A stretch of DNA of 64,000 nucleotides, taken from positions 211,301-275,300 of the IMG/VR virus record IMGVR_UViG_3300020122_000238. The stretch is one strand, 5' to 3'. The translations under genes were made by a program, and so were the position numbers. This DNA comes from a virus. Below the pieces are notes generated by a model. The model was not told the DNA's origin. It did no database searches and worked only from the letters and a program-made list of their open reading frames with translations. Positions 40,843-49,578 of the stretch are shown here, one piece after another (the first letter of the stretch is position 1; each line of letters opens with the position of its first letter).

Positions 40843-41823
40843 TCAGTCCTCCCAGAGAGAATTGTCCCAGAGCTTCACATTCATCTCCCAGATCATGTCG
40901 TGACCCTCCAGCCCGGTCAGGTACTTCTCGGGGATGCCCTTGTAGCGGTAGAAAGCCCCCGCGAAGGATCCGGCGATGGCCGCTGTCGTATCCGTGTCTC
41001 CGCCCGCCCGAATGGCCGAGACAATCGCTTCCTCGTAGGTGTCCGTGAGCAGGAAGCAGGCGAACGCAGCCGGCACCGTCTGGAGAACATGGCCCTTGGT
41101 GCCAATCTCCAGAAGGAGAGTGGGCAGATTCACCCTCGGCTCCGTCACCGCTTCCACAGCCAGCCGGTTCAGCAGATCCTTGATCTGCGAAGACCGCAGC
41201 TTGGAAATGACCTCCGTGAAGGCATTCAGCTTGCTGTAGGTACAGTCCCGACGGCACAGGAGAGCAACCATCCCGGCGACGGCAGCGGAGCCTTCCTCGG
41301 CCTCCAGGGAGCGATGGGTGAGCTGGGCATCCCGACGAGCCACAGCCATCCCCTCATCGAGGGGCCGATGGCAGTAGTACATCCCAATCGGGGTCGCCCT
41401 CATCGCGGTCCCGTTGCCCTCGGACCCAACGACTCCGCACGTCTCGGGGTTTCCTTCGCGAGCGAAGGTCTCCAGGGCCTTCTTCGTCGTCCCACCAATG
41501 CCCCGGCAATCCACAGACTGGAACCAGGCGAGGTAAAACTGAGCCACGGTGACAGGGTCAAACCCCCGACGCTTCACCAGAGCCCCTGCGAGCGCGAGCG
41601 ACATCTGAGTGTCGTCCGTCCACTCCCCAGCTTCTTGGTCGTGGAAGCCCCCGCGGGAATCGCGGTACTCCCCCTTCCAGGTGAGAAGGTCCTGGTCGAC
41701 GATGTGGGACTTGCTGAAGGGCTTCTCGAACGGCGCCCCGAGAGCATCCCCAATGGCGAGCCCGACGAGCGGGGCGGGGTAATGCTGCATGATATCCGCC
41801 AATGCTTCCTTCGAAAGAGTCAT
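40843..41823 (-). CDS. ADP-ribosylglycohydrolase (DraG family), 326 aa
   Basis: All main blocks are present: GLAIGDALGAPFE, WTDDTQMSLALAG (metal-binding acid pair), GNGTAMRATPIG, and AIRAGGDTDTTAAIAGSFAGA (GGDTDT). It should remove ADP-ribose from proteins or nucleic acids. TAATG overlap joins it to the gene upstream. The end (KLWDNSLWED) is tag-like by chance or design. A role against ADP-ribosyl-based defence is possible. Confidence 0.93.
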   Translation of the reverse strand: MTLSKEALADIMQHYPAPLVGLAIGDALGAPFEKPFSKSHIVDQDLLTWKGEYRDSRGGFHDQEAGEWTDDTQMSLALAGALVKRRGFDPVTVAQFYLAWFQSVDCRGIGGTTKKALETFAREGNPETCGVVGSEGNGTAMRATPIGMYYCHRPLDEGMAVARRDAQLTHRSLEAEEGSAAVAGMVALLCRRDCTYSKLNAFTEVISKLRSSQIKDLLNRLAVEAVTEPRVNLPTLLLEIGTKGHVLQTVPAAFACFLLTDTYEEAIVSAIRAGGDTDTTAAIAGSFAGAFYRYKGIPEKYLTGLEGHDMIWEMNVKLWDNSLWED

Positions 41824-42227
41824 TACAATCCGCTCTCCTGGGGGGTCTTGCGCACACGGGCCTTGGTCATGCTGAGCGCAGCATGACTCACGGTATCCTT
41901 GCCCAAGACCTTGAACTCGTGATCCACGATGAGCAACCCCACCCGGTTGTCCCAGCCGATGGAAAAACGGTAGAGCCAGGCGTCATCGACCTTGAGGATG
42001 GTCTTCAGATGAGTCCAGGCTTGAGCGCTTTTGGCCAGATCGAAAGCCCACAGGACAGCGCCCAGAGCGGTACATCGAACGGGGACATTCTTGTCCAACC
42101 CCGTCCAATCGAACATCGCTCCACGGTCGAGCTGGATCCCTTGAGCTTCGGCCGTGTCGCACGCTTCCCCGATGATCTGGAGGGCCGGCTTCCGAGGCGG
42201 GACATAGAGAACGTTCAGTTCAATCAC
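41823..42227 (-). CDS. Hypothetical protein, 134 aa
   Basis: Alpha/beta protein (TALGAVLWAFDLAKSAQAW, WDNRVGLLIVDHEFK). It precedes and overlaps the ADP-ribosylglycohydrolase gene by 1 nt, so it may be a functional partner. No family recognised. Confidence 0.75.
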   Translation of the reverse strand: MIELNVLYVPPRKPALQIIGEACDTAEAQGIQLDRGAMFDWTGLDKNVPVRCTALGAVLWAFDLAKSAQAWTHLKTILKVDDAWLYRFSIGWDNRVGLLIVDHEFKVLGKDTVSHAALSMTKARVRKTPQESGL

Positions 42228-42900
42228 CTTTTGGGTTTACACCGAATTCGGGGGAATCGAGCTGGTCCCAAGATGTTGGACGTCGATTGTACTCCGCCTC
42301 AGCCCGACGGCGCTTTTTCTCTTCTCGACGCCGGACCTGGTCATCGGTGAGAGACGGAGTATTTGCAGCTTGAAGCTCGACGCCATCAACCCAAGGGGGG
42401 CGTTGGGGCGTATATTCCTCAAGAACCACGTCAACCGCAAAAGACAGCGTTGCAACCTGTACTTCTCTTGGGGTTCTTTCGGCGGAACCAGCGAAGTTCA
42501 CCTCGAAGGGACCATCTTGCCGTTCTTGCAGGATGGTAAAGGCATCCTGAAATAAAGTGATATCTCTTTCGATGATGGTGTGTGTACCCCCCAAAATGTG
42601 TACTCCAAACCTGTCAATGGAAGAGACCATTGACAGGTTACATACAAGTCCAGCTTGTCGGAGCTGTCGGCTGGCTTCAAAAGGAGAAATAGGCACTACT
42701 ACTTCCGACACTGGAGCAGGCTGCGGCGGAGGAGACCAACCATGGGGCTTGCGAATCACCCGCGTGAGCACCCCGTTCTGCTCTGAGAAGGCCTGGCTGC
42801 TTTGAATCGCCTCGTGCTCATGCACAGAAGCGAGAGACGGAAGGTCAACCCACCCGGCACGGGCCGCACGAGACTGGACGCAGTAGAAGCGAGAAGGCAT
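42220..42900 (-). CDS. Tag-bearing protein, 226 aa
   Basis: Polar protein with proline segment (SPPPQPAPVS) and basic helix (RREEKKRRRAEAEYNRR) before PTSWDQLDSPEFGVNPKGD, a tag with seven extra residues. TGTAGA is 8 nt from the ATG. It overlaps the next gene by 8 nt. Confidence 0.75.
   Translation of the reverse strand: MPSRFYCVQSRAARAGWVDLPSLASVHEHEAIQSSQAFSEQNGVLTRVIRKPHGWSPPPQPAPVSEVVVPISPFEASRQLRQAGLVCNLSMVSSIDRFGVHILGGTHTIIERDITLFQDAFTILQERQDGPFEVNFAGSAERTPREVQVATLSFAVDVVLEEYTPQRPPWVDGVELQAANTPSLTDDQVRRREEKKRRRAEAEYNRRPTSWDQLDSPEFGVNPKGD
42608..42639. repeat. 13-bp inverted repeat inside a gene
   Basis: Arms 42608-42620 and 42627-42639 with a 6-nt loop. Confidence 0.7.
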
Positions 42901-42909
42901 ACCCCGCTT

Positions 42910-43245
42910 CTACACCGCGGGGTATGTCGACCTTTTGGGTATCTCGACCCCCACCCGGGCCGTGGAGATCAAAACAGCAACAAGAGCCTCCCGTTGATTC
43001 GGTGTGAGGCTCGTGGGGTCGATCTCGACGGGCCCCGATTCAATGCTTCGTTCCGCCAGCGTCAGAATGTCGAGCGTCGGAAGAGCCTTGATCAGCTTCC
43101 CCCATCGAGACACAGCAAGCCGGCGACGGTCGTGCTCCACTTCCCACAAGTAAGGAGCTGAAAGACCCATAATCTTCCCAAGCCCCCTGAGACTCAATCC
43201 CACAGCTTGACGTTGCTCACGAATGAGGCTTCCGACTGTTTGCAT
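42910..43245 (-). CDS. XRE-family transcriptional regulator, 111 aa
   Basis: LIREQRQAVGLSLRGLGKIMGLSAPYLWEVEHDRR is a typical HTH_3 DNA-binding domain. It is the only clear DNA-binding regulator in the window, so it is a candidate to bind the inverted repeats or promoters here. The stop, GTG TAG, is in the next promoter. Confidence 0.9.
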   Translation of the reverse strand: MQTVGSLIREQRQAVGLSLRGLGKIMGLSAPYLWEVEHDRRRLAVSRWGKLIKALPTLDILTLAERSIESGPVEIDPTSLTPNQREALVAVLISTARVGVEIPKRSTYPAV

Positions 43246-43257
43246 ACGCGCTAACTA

Positions 43258-43431
43258 CTACACCGAAGGTTTGGGCAGCTTCGTCTTGGGGGTGCCGACC
43301 ATCTTGACGCCCCTCGCCGGGCTCGTCTTCCCCGCGCAAGAGGAGCAAAGAGGGACCGTGGTGCCCCCTTTGGTGGTGTATGCGGGGGCTCCGCAGTTGA
43401 GGCACTTGTCACCCTGAGTCGTGGTAGTCAT
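43258..43431 (-). CDS. Small zinc-ribbon protein, 57 aa
   Basis: KCLNCGAPAYTTKGGTTVPLCSSC has two CxxC pairs in a classic zinc ribbon, with a basic Pro/Lys tail. The stop, GTG TAG, is part of the -10 element for the XRE gene. It may bind nucleic acid or protein. Confidence 0.7.
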   Translation of the reverse strand: MTTTTQGDKCLNCGAPAYTTKGGTTVPLCSSCAGKTSPARGVKMVGTPKTKLPKPSV

Positions 43432-43455
43432 GTCGAGAGGTCTACCACAAATTCT

Positions 43456-44289
43456 TCAGGGGATGCTCAGATCAACGCCCGCGGCCAGAGCCAGGCGTCG
43501 GAGGGTCTCCCGTACCTGCTTGCGATACTTCGGGTTGAAGCTCCTACGCATGGCGTCCGTGTAGACTTGCCGGAGGTAGACAGGGTTCCCCACCACCGCA
43601 TTGGAAGCCTGGAAATCCGCGATTCCAGCCGACATGAGGAGGTCATAGTCGGGGTTGTCTTCGTAGACGGGCGTGACCTCGGGGAATGCTTTCAGCAGTT
43701 CCGTGTACATGCTCTCCAAGGTCAACCCCCAGGTGAGCTGGTACACCTTCCCCGTGGGAGGCACCACCAACAGGAAGTTGTGCTCCCTGTTGTAGGGAGG
43801 GCAAACCCCCTCCCAGCAATACCAATCCGATTCGCCTCCCCACTCGTGCCAGGCTTCCCGGGTATCCCATCGAGCGATCCACCCATAGCGACACTTGCGA
43901 AGATCTCCAATCACCCGATACTTGGCGTCGAAGCCCTCGACGTGTTTGAGCCACTCCTCTGCCGCAATATGCGCTTCGCGGCCCCCGAAGATATCGACCT
44001 CTTTCAAGTCCTTGATGTTCTGAGGCGGACCATGATCGCGCCCTTGGCGGTCGGCCTGGATCACTCTCCCGAGCATGTGTTGAAACGACAGAGCGTATTC
44101 CTTCGCCTCCTCGAAGGAGGCGAAGGGGAGCTGGGTGTTGAGCGGGATCATGCCGAACCCGACGTCATAGCCGCCAGGCTCAGCATGCGGGTGACAACGA
44201 GCATCATTCCCAGAGGCCGTTCGCCCCTTGCACCGCCAAATGTGTACGTGACAGGACGCTTCTTCTTCGGCGGTCAAGGGGGTTGCCAT
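43456..44289 (-). CDS. Hypothetical protein, 277 aa
   Basis: N-terminal CHVHIWRCKG...ARCHPH could bind metal; the rest is Trp/Tyr-rich (WHEWGGESDWYCWEG) with a helical end. Not recognised. It starts 8 nt after the gene at 44298 and is probably in the same transcript. Confidence 0.7.
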   Translation of the reverse strand: MATPLTAEEEASCHVHIWRCKGRTASGNDARCHPHAEPGGYDVGFGMIPLNTQLPFASFEEAKEYALSFQHMLGRVIQADRQGRDHGPPQNIKDLKEVDIFGGREAHIAAEEWLKHVEGFDAKYRVIGDLRKCRYGWIARWDTREAWHEWGGESDWYCWEGVCPPYNREHNFLLVVPPTGKVYQLTWGLTLESMYTELLKAFPEVTPVYEDNPDYDLLMSAGIADFQASNAVVGNPVYLRQVYTDAMRRSFNPKYRKQVRETLRRLALAAGVDLSIP

Positions 44290-44297
44290 TGGGAGAC

Positions 44298-45140
44298 CTA
44301 CTGCGCTTCGACGGCCCAGCTCGTTCCGGGGACGACGCGCTCGAACAGGTTGGTGTTCTGCCCCTCGTAGCCGAGACGAGCGAAGTTCCGGATGGGGAAG
44401 TACCAGTCCCCATTGCGCATGGTCCGCATGGTCTTCACCCCTGCCACGCGAGCCGCGAGATAGGGCTGGACGCTGCGGTCCATGCTCCGGTCCGTATAGT
44501 AGACCGGGCTCGCTTGAGACATCGCGCGAAGCCCCGTCCCGACGATGAGGGAGTGGTCCGTGGCCACGTCGGCATTGAGATTCGGGGGACGACCGTCGTG
44601 CCCATCCAGACCCGGGAGGAAGAGATTCGCGGTGTCAGTCGGCGTGTACCACCAGAGGAGGGGCTCCGCGCTCACATGCCCGCTCCAGCAACACAGAGCG
44701 AACTGCGAGTAGGGGTAGAGCCTGGCGTAGGCGTCGAAGATGGCCTGGTTGATCTTCGGCCGCTTGGCCATGGGCACGAACCCGAGCGCGGACGGGATGG
44801 CGCTCGCATCTTCCGCGAGGACGACCGTGTAGGACCCGCTGTCGAAGACCTGGATCCCCTTGAGACCATCGGACCCCAGCGAGCGCGTGTCGCTCCGCGT
44901 CTTGGGGGTGATGGCTTCCACCATATCCTTGAGGCAGTTCGGAGCCGAGCGCGTGTCGATGATGTTCTCTGGGCCCATCGGGGTCTTCGAGGGGATCGGC
45001 AAAAGCATCGCATTCGGCCCGACGCTCACAGCCATGTTGCTGTAGCCGAGCGTGTGCATCACCCCGCCCTTGGGGTCAGGCAGCTCGGCAGTGTAGAGGA
45101 TGGTCTTTGAGAGGGTGGCGGGAGCGAGGGTGCAACACAT
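44298..45140 (-). CDS. Hypothetical protein, 280 aa
   Basis: A clean frame with no known motif. Residues 50-110 include a beta-rich stretch (VFDSGSYTVVLAEDASAIPSA) and the middle CCWSGHVSAEPLLWWYTP. It lies between the SLATT-like gene and 43456 on the same strand, and the three may form one operon. Confidence 0.7.
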   Translation of the reverse strand: MCCTLAPATLSKTILYTAELPDPKGGVMHTLGYSNMAVSVGPNAMLLPIPSKTPMGPENIIDTRSAPNCLKDMVEAITPKTRSDTRSLGSDGLKGIQVFDSGSYTVVLAEDASAIPSALGFVPMAKRPKINQAIFDAYARLYPYSQFALCCWSGHVSAEPLLWWYTPTDTANLFLPGLDGHDGRPPNLNADVATDHSLIVGTGLRAMSQASPVYYTDRSMDRSVQPYLAARVAGVKTMRTMRNGDWYFPIRNFARLGYEGQNTNLFERVVPGTSWAVEAQ

Positions 45141-45163
45141 GGAGATTCGATACTTTCGAGGGT

Positions 45164-45946
45164 TCAGATCAGACGAAGAGAGGGAATCGTCCGCTCTTCC
45201 TGAGAGACGATGTTTTCTTCTTGGGCCTTCTTGAGGAAGCTCAGAGTCGGAGTGAAGGTCTTCTCCAGCTCCCGACGAGAGTTGTTGAGTGAGGTGATCT
45301 TGGACAGGAGGTCGCTCTGGGTCGTGATGGTCACCGCGTCGACCTTGTACCCCTTCTGCGCTTCTTGAGCGAGGAGCCGAAAGCTTGCAGAGATCGCCCG
45401 ACAGTCCCCGAGGTCTCGCCGAATCGCCTTGAAGTAGAAGTCGTTGCTGATGGCCGTGGTGACGAACGCGACGATCATGCTGACGATCACGATCCAGAGG
45501 CGGTAGTTTTCGGGGCCCCATCCGTGATGGGCAAGGATGCCGATGACGGGGACGAAGCTCACGAGCAACCCGTAGAAGATCCACATGCGGGTCTGCTTCT
45601 CCGAATCGTGTTTCGTGAGCTGGTCGTCGTGCATCATCATCGACGCGGTCGCCTTGATCCCGCAGTCTGTCTCCATCTCGAAACAGAACTGTTGGAAGGC
45701 CTCGCGGTCCTTCAGCTCAGGCGGAACGTTCGCCGCCACACGAGCCGCCTCTTTGGCTCGTGCGGCCTCTTCCTGCTTCTGGACTGCGGACTGTGAGGCG
45801 ACCAGCTCCGCGTACCGATCGTCGGCCTCCTGCTTGACGTTGAGGACAAGATTCACGTCGAGATCCTGGAGCAGCTTGTGGAAGCTGCTCCGCGCCTCTT
45901 GGACGAGAGAGGCGCAGCGGTCTTCGAGGCTCTTGGGTGTGGGCAT
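45164..45946 (-). CDS. Two-TM coiled-coil membrane protein, SLATT-like, 260 aa
   Basis: Coiled coil at residues 20-85, then two membrane helices (about 122-138 WIFYGLLVSFVPVIGIL and 150-167 LWIVIVSMIVAFVTTAI), then a second helical domain. The layout recalls SLATT/DUF4231 effectors that act at membranes in nucleotide-linked defence; family membership is inferred from topology only. TGTAAA is 8 nt from the ATG. Confidence 0.7.
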   Translation of the reverse strand: MPTPKSLEDRCASLVQEARSSFHKLLQDLDVNLVLNVKQEADDRYAELVASQSAVQKQEEAARAKEAARVAANVPPELKDREAFQQFCFEMETDCGIKATASMMMHDDQLTKHDSEKQTRMWIFYGLLVSFVPVIGILAHHGWGPENYRLWIVIVSMIVAFVTTAISNDFYFKAIRRDLGDCRAISASFRLLAQEAQKGYKVDAVTITTQSDLLSKITSLNNSRRELEKTFTPTLSFLKKAQEENIVSQEERTIPSLRLI

Positions 45947-45955
45947 GGGGGACCT

Positions 45956-46189
45956 TTACACCACAAAGCCACGATACTCGATCGCGTCCAGCTTGGGGGT
46001 GCCTTCTCCGCGAAGGATGAGCCCTACCTCATCCTTCGGTCTCGGGTAGCGGGGGAAGTCGATGCCGACGAGCTGCCAGGACCGATCCCCTTGATGCAAG
46101 AAATCTCCCACTCTGATGGGGGTCTCGGGCAACCCCTTGATGAGAGCGATCATCCGGTCCTTGGTGTGGAAAATCGCGAAGATGTTCAA
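45956..46189 (-). CDS. Hypothetical protein, 77 aa
   Basis: TTG start overlapping the TGA of the tagged gene upstream. Small beta protein (SWQLVGIDFPRYPRPKDEVGLIL). Function unknown. Confidence 0.65.
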   Translation of the reverse strand: MNIFAIFHTKDRMIALIKGLPETPIRVGDFLHQGDRSWQLVGIDFPRYPRPKDEVGLILRGEGTPKLDAIEYRGFVV

Positions 46190-46881
46190 AATTCATCCTC
46201 CCCCAAAAGCGCGCGGCCCAACGTCGAGAGATGGGGGCCGAAGGGCTTCGCCGGGGCCAGCTCATTTCTGGATTCGACCCTGGAGTCCAGAGTTCTCGAA
46301 AAGACGTAGCAGAGCCGGGGGTGGCTGAGTTGTCGAAGAGCCTGTTGCAAGTCTTTGGCTGCTCGGGGCGCAAGGTGCATGTCCTCGAACGCGAAGACGA
46401 ACAGGGGGTTCTCGTTTCGCAAACCACCCGCGATGAACTCCGTAGCCTCATTGACGTATTCGTACCAGACCGAGTGTCTATCCGTGGCGGCCCACCTCGG
46501 CGGTTCGAGTTCAAACAGTACGCTCACGTACTGCCGCCAGGCGTTCTGCACTCGCTCCGAGCTGTTCTCGTTCCACCCCATAGTCCGAAATCGACTCAAA
46601 ACGACAGCATTCAACGCCGACATCAGGTAGAAAGGCAGGGAGGTGGTGTTTCGAGTAACTTCGTTGATCTCGAAGTTATCCCAGACTCGCACAGGGATGA
46701 TGTTGTGGTACAGGCACTCGTTCAACAGCTCGCCGATAGTACAGGCGCCATGGAGATCCAGGGTGATCGGTTGTCCCCGTCCCCTCAGATCCACGAAGTC
46801 TTGTCGTCTGTGGGACTCGTTGCGCCAAGGACGGTCGAGCTGACGAAGAGCATCATGAAGTTGCTGGGGTCTGATTTCCAC
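46186..46881 (-). CDS. C-tagged hypothetical protein, 231 aa
   Basis: The GTG start is 8 nt after TGTAAG, fitting the leaderless rule. The body is helical and alpha/beta without recognised motif. It ends HLSTLGRALLGEDEF, a tag without Trp. Confidence 0.75.
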   Translation of the reverse strand: MEIRPQQLHDALRQLDRPWRNESHRRQDFVDLRGRGQPITLDLHGACTIGELLNECLYHNIIPVRVWDNFEINEVTRNTTSLPFYLMSALNAVVLSRFRTMGWNENSSERVQNAWRQYVSVLFELEPPRWAATDRHSVWYEYVNEATEFIAGGLRNENPLFVFAFEDMHLAPRAAKDLQQALRQLSHPRLCYVFSRTLDSRVESRNELAPAKPFGPHLSTLGRALLGEDEF

Positions 46882-46890
46882 AAGGGGGGC

Positions 46891-47298
46891 TTACACCGGG
46901 TCGTTGATCCCCAACGCGGCCCTCTCTGCCGAATCGAGCTTGGCGAGTGCTCTCTGACGCACCTGCTCCACGGACATGATGCGAGGCAGCACAATGACCG
47001 GCTCCCCGATCTTGATGATGTGCCCGACCATTCCCTCATCCAACAAAACGCGGACCGAACGGACAAATCCCGTACCCCCAGCCACACCTCTGCCCCGCGC
47101 AAATTCCAGCGCCGTGCTCTCATCTTCGGTGACGCAAATGTGGTAGGTCCCCTGGGTTGCGGGGGTACGGCATCCACGTACCTCGAAGGCGTCGATGATA
47201 CGCACAAGATGTGGGAGCGGAGGAGGGGGGGGCAGAATGGTCATGGAGGATGGGGGGGAGACCTCTGTCTCTCGGTCTGAATAATCTTCGTCCAACAT
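46891..47298 (-). CDS. N-tagged-like hypothetical protein, 135 aa
   Basis: MLDEDYSDRETEVSPPSS and ILPPPPPLP give an acidic, proline-rich leader lacking Trp. The domain after it has IIDAFEVRGC and CVTEDESTALEFARGRG. A GGGAGGA ribosome site is present. The stop, GTG TAA, serves the next promoter. Confidence 0.7.
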   Translation of the reverse strand: MLDEDYSDRETEVSPPSSMTILPPPPPLPHLVRIIDAFEVRGCRTPATQGTYHICVTEDESTALEFARGRGVAGGTGFVRSVRVLLDEGMVGHIIKIGEPVIVLPRIMSVEQVRQRALAKLDSAERAALGINDPV

Positions 47299-47391
47299 AA
47301 ATCCTCCCTGTACCCTACACCCAAGACAGAAAATCCTGGACGTCGAATTTCTAACACAGCCAAAAAGTCTGGCATGGTGTAAAATAAACCC

Positions 47392-48135
47392 ATGAGCGTC
47401 AACGACATTTACAGGGACTACCTTCGAGCGGCTTCCAGGACCAACGAAACCGTCTACCTCCGCAAGGTATATGCGTGGTTGACTGTGGGCCTGATGCTCA
47501 CATCCGGCGCGGCTTGGTACTCCTTGACGGGCTTTGGTGAGAGGCTCCTGGTTCAGGGCGACAAGCAGGCGATGGTCCCGAACCTCGTCGCCGACATGGA
47601 GGCGCATCCCTTCATGGCCATCGGGATGTTCTTCGCCCTCGGCCTCGGAGCCATGATCTTCAGCCGTACGAAGGGGCTGAACGCGGTGCTCTTCTTCAGC
47701 TTCTCGGCGTTCTCGGGGGCCTTTATCGGGCCGTCACTCTTCATCGCCCAGCTCTCCGCGAGCCACGGCCACACGCTCAGCCCGAATCCCATCCTCCATG
47801 CTGGGGTGCTCACCGTGAGTGCCTTCGTCGGGCTCACCACCTACGTCTTGACGACGCGGAAGGACTTCTCCGCCTGGGGGGGCTTCTTGATGTCTGGGCT
47901 CTTCGTTCTCATCGCGGCTGGCATCCTTGGGCTCTTCGTCCAGGCTGAGGTCTTCCACCTGGCCGTTGCAAGCGCGGGTGTCTTCATCTTCCTCGGGTAC
48001 ATCCTCTATGACACGTCGAAGATTCTCCTGAAGTCGGACTACAGCGATCCGATCGGGGACGCGTTGAACCTCTACCTGGACGTCCTCAACCTCTTCCTGA
48101 ACTTGCTGCGGATCTTCGCCTCGTCCAAGGACTGA
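47392..48135 (+). CDS. BI-1/YccA-family seven-TM membrane protein, 247 aa
   Basis: Seven hydrophobic helices and the family end GYILYDTSKILL...DPIGDALNLYLDVLNLFLNLLRI. In E. coli YccA inhibits FtsH; a phage copy might protect products from that protease. TGTAAA is 8 nt from the ATG. Confidence 0.93.
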   Translation: MSVNDIYRDYLRAASRTNETVYLRKVYAWLTVGLMLTSGAAWYSLTGFGERLLVQGDKQAMVPNLVADMEAHPFMAIGMFFALGLGAMIFSRTKGLNAVLFFSFSAFSGAFIGPSLFIAQLSASHGHTLSPNPILHAGVLTVSAFVGLTTYVLTTRKDFSAWGGFLMSGLFVLIAAGILGLFVQAEVFHLAVASAGVFIFLGYILYDTSKILLKSDYSDPIGDALNLYLDVLNLFLNLLRIFASSKD

Positions 48136-48138
48136 GTC

Positions 48139-48613
48139 ATGGAAGACGTCGACCTGGACTCCGATTGGGCCGTTTTGAAGGGAGAGCCGGACAGGCTCTC
48201 CCTTCGTGGCGACAGGCGATTGGGACAAGCCCAGCGCGATCTGGCTCGTCGAGTGTACAGGCAGTACTAAAGAGTGCTGGCACATCGCGAACCCCAAGCT
48301 GGTATGGGTCGAGTCCAGCCCTCTCTTGGACACGCCCAAAAACGCGGAGTACATTCGCCGATACCATCTCGGGGGTGTGCAAACCACAACAGGGCGTTGT
48401 AGCAAGGATTCAGCTACGTTCACTATGGCAGAGGCGCACACCCTGATTCGCCGGAGTCGAGTCGGGCATCTGAATCGTATCAAAGAAGAGATCAAGACGG
48501 TTGAGATCGAGCAGGAAAGAGCGCTGCTCTTTCTGGAGTGGGCTCGCAATCGAGCCCGCGAGATCGTCGATGACCTCGAAGGTAACCCGTACCGCTCTTC
48601 CCCACCTCCCTAA
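48139..48613 (+). CDS. N-tagged protein, frame broken near 48180
   Basis: ATG 48139 gives MEDVDLDSDWAVLK, a leader copy, but the frame ends at 48270. Removing one G from GGG at 48180-48182 leads into the frame GSPFVATGDWDKPSAIWLVECTG... ending at 48613 (helical, KEEIKTVEIEQERALLF). A hairpin (GGGAGAGCC...GGCTCTCCC) lies at the junction. Alternatively a separate gene starts at GTG 48206. Confidence 0.6.
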
Positions 48614-49218
48614 TCGTACGACTGTCGAGACTTCACCCGCATACTGGCTTCCCAGGCCAGATGAAGCGCCAAGAGGCTAATGTTCAACGCGAACATAAGG
48701 CCCATAGCCGCGGGCCAATTCGCAAAGTAATACCCCCCAAGCACCGCGGTTTCCGCTGACAGGTATGCCATAATGGCCTGTTCGGTGAGCCCCAACCAGC
48801 ACTTCCCTCTCCAGAGTGCCCGGCCGATATAGAACCAGCCCACGCCTATGCTGACGGCCTGGACCACTGCATATACCCAGAAGCTCGCTGAGTAGGGATA
48901 TCCGAGAGCGATTGCCAGAGTGACCCATAGGCACACTTCTGGTGTAATCCAACTCCACTTCTTTCGGATCGTGCGTATGACAGTCACGCAGAGCCCGACT
49001 GGGAGCGAGAGGAACGAGACCTCGTCGAGAATGAACATCAGGCCTCGATGGGGTCTCGTCATTTCGAGAGGGACCCTACCAAAATCAACGAGGGCCACCC
49101 AGAGGGCGTAGTACGCGAGAGGTTTATGGAAAGGCGCCTTCTTGGCGTGACTGAACGCCAAGAAGGCGACCCCCCCTTGCATGGCATACCCCACCCAAGC
49201 GAGCCACGTAAGGGGCAT
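48610..49218 (-). CDS. Polytopic membrane protein, 202 aa
   Basis: Five to six hydrophobic helices (WLAWVGYAMQGGVAFLAF, PLAYYALWVALVDF, VCLWVTLAIALGYPY, SFWVYAVVQAVSIGVGWFYI, AMGLMFALNISLLALHLA) mark an inner-membrane protein. A 14-bp inverted repeat lies early in the gene. Function unknown. Confidence 0.75.
   Translation of the reverse strand: MPLTWLAWVGYAMQGGVAFLAFSHAKKAPFHKPLAYYALWVALVDFGRVPLEMTRPHRGLMFILDEVSFLSLPVGLCVTVIRTIRKKWSWITPEVCLWVTLAIALGYPYSASFWVYAVVQAVSIGVGWFYIGRALWRGKCWLGLTEQAIMAYLSAETAVLGGYYFANWPAAMGLMFALNISLLALHLAWEASMRVKSRQSYD
49135..49168. repeat. 14-bp inverted repeat inside a gene
   Basis: Arms 49135-49148 and 49155-49168 in the 5' part of the membrane-protein gene. Confidence 0.8.
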
Positions 49219-49225
49219 GAAAGTA

Positions 49226-49429
49226 TCAGGTCTTGGGAACGGGAGCACCCAGAACGGCGGGGTCGATCAGCTCGATCGCCTTCGTAGCGACCGCTCGCCA
49301 CGCGTTCTTGGTGCTAACGTCGAGCTTTTCCCACGTGATGTACGTGGTTTCTCCACGTGTGGCAAGCGACGTCTTCCAGAGTTCTTCAGCGACACGATCG
49401 GGCGGCGGGGGCGGGGATGTAAAACCCAT
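49226..49429 (-). CDS. Small protein with proline-rich start, 67 aa
   Basis: MGFTSPPPPPDRVAEELW resembles the leader family without its acidic block, and ITWEKLD and NAWRAV recall the C-terminal tag. AGGAGG before the ATG is a good ribosome site. Ends 7 nt before the membrane-protein gene start. Confidence 0.65.
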   Translation of the reverse strand: MGFTSPPPPPDRVAEELWKTSLATRGETTYITWEKLDVSTKNAWRAVATKAIELIDPAVLGAPVPKT

Positions 49430-49578
49430 GGTTGATCTCCTCCTAGAGATGACTCTCAGGAATAATAAGAGAAACCCCACAGGAAAACCCTTACGCTCTG
49501 GGGACAGCACGATTATTACCGTGTCGGTGGAATACACGCGGCGGTTGATCGGGAGCAGTTGGGGGTGTACTAGGAACC

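Noticed and set aside
40843-40860. KLWDNSLWED end of the ADP-ribosylglycohydrolase as a true tag
   Set aside because: It lacks the linker and the DD(F/I/L) end and could belong to the enzyme fold, so it was not counted.
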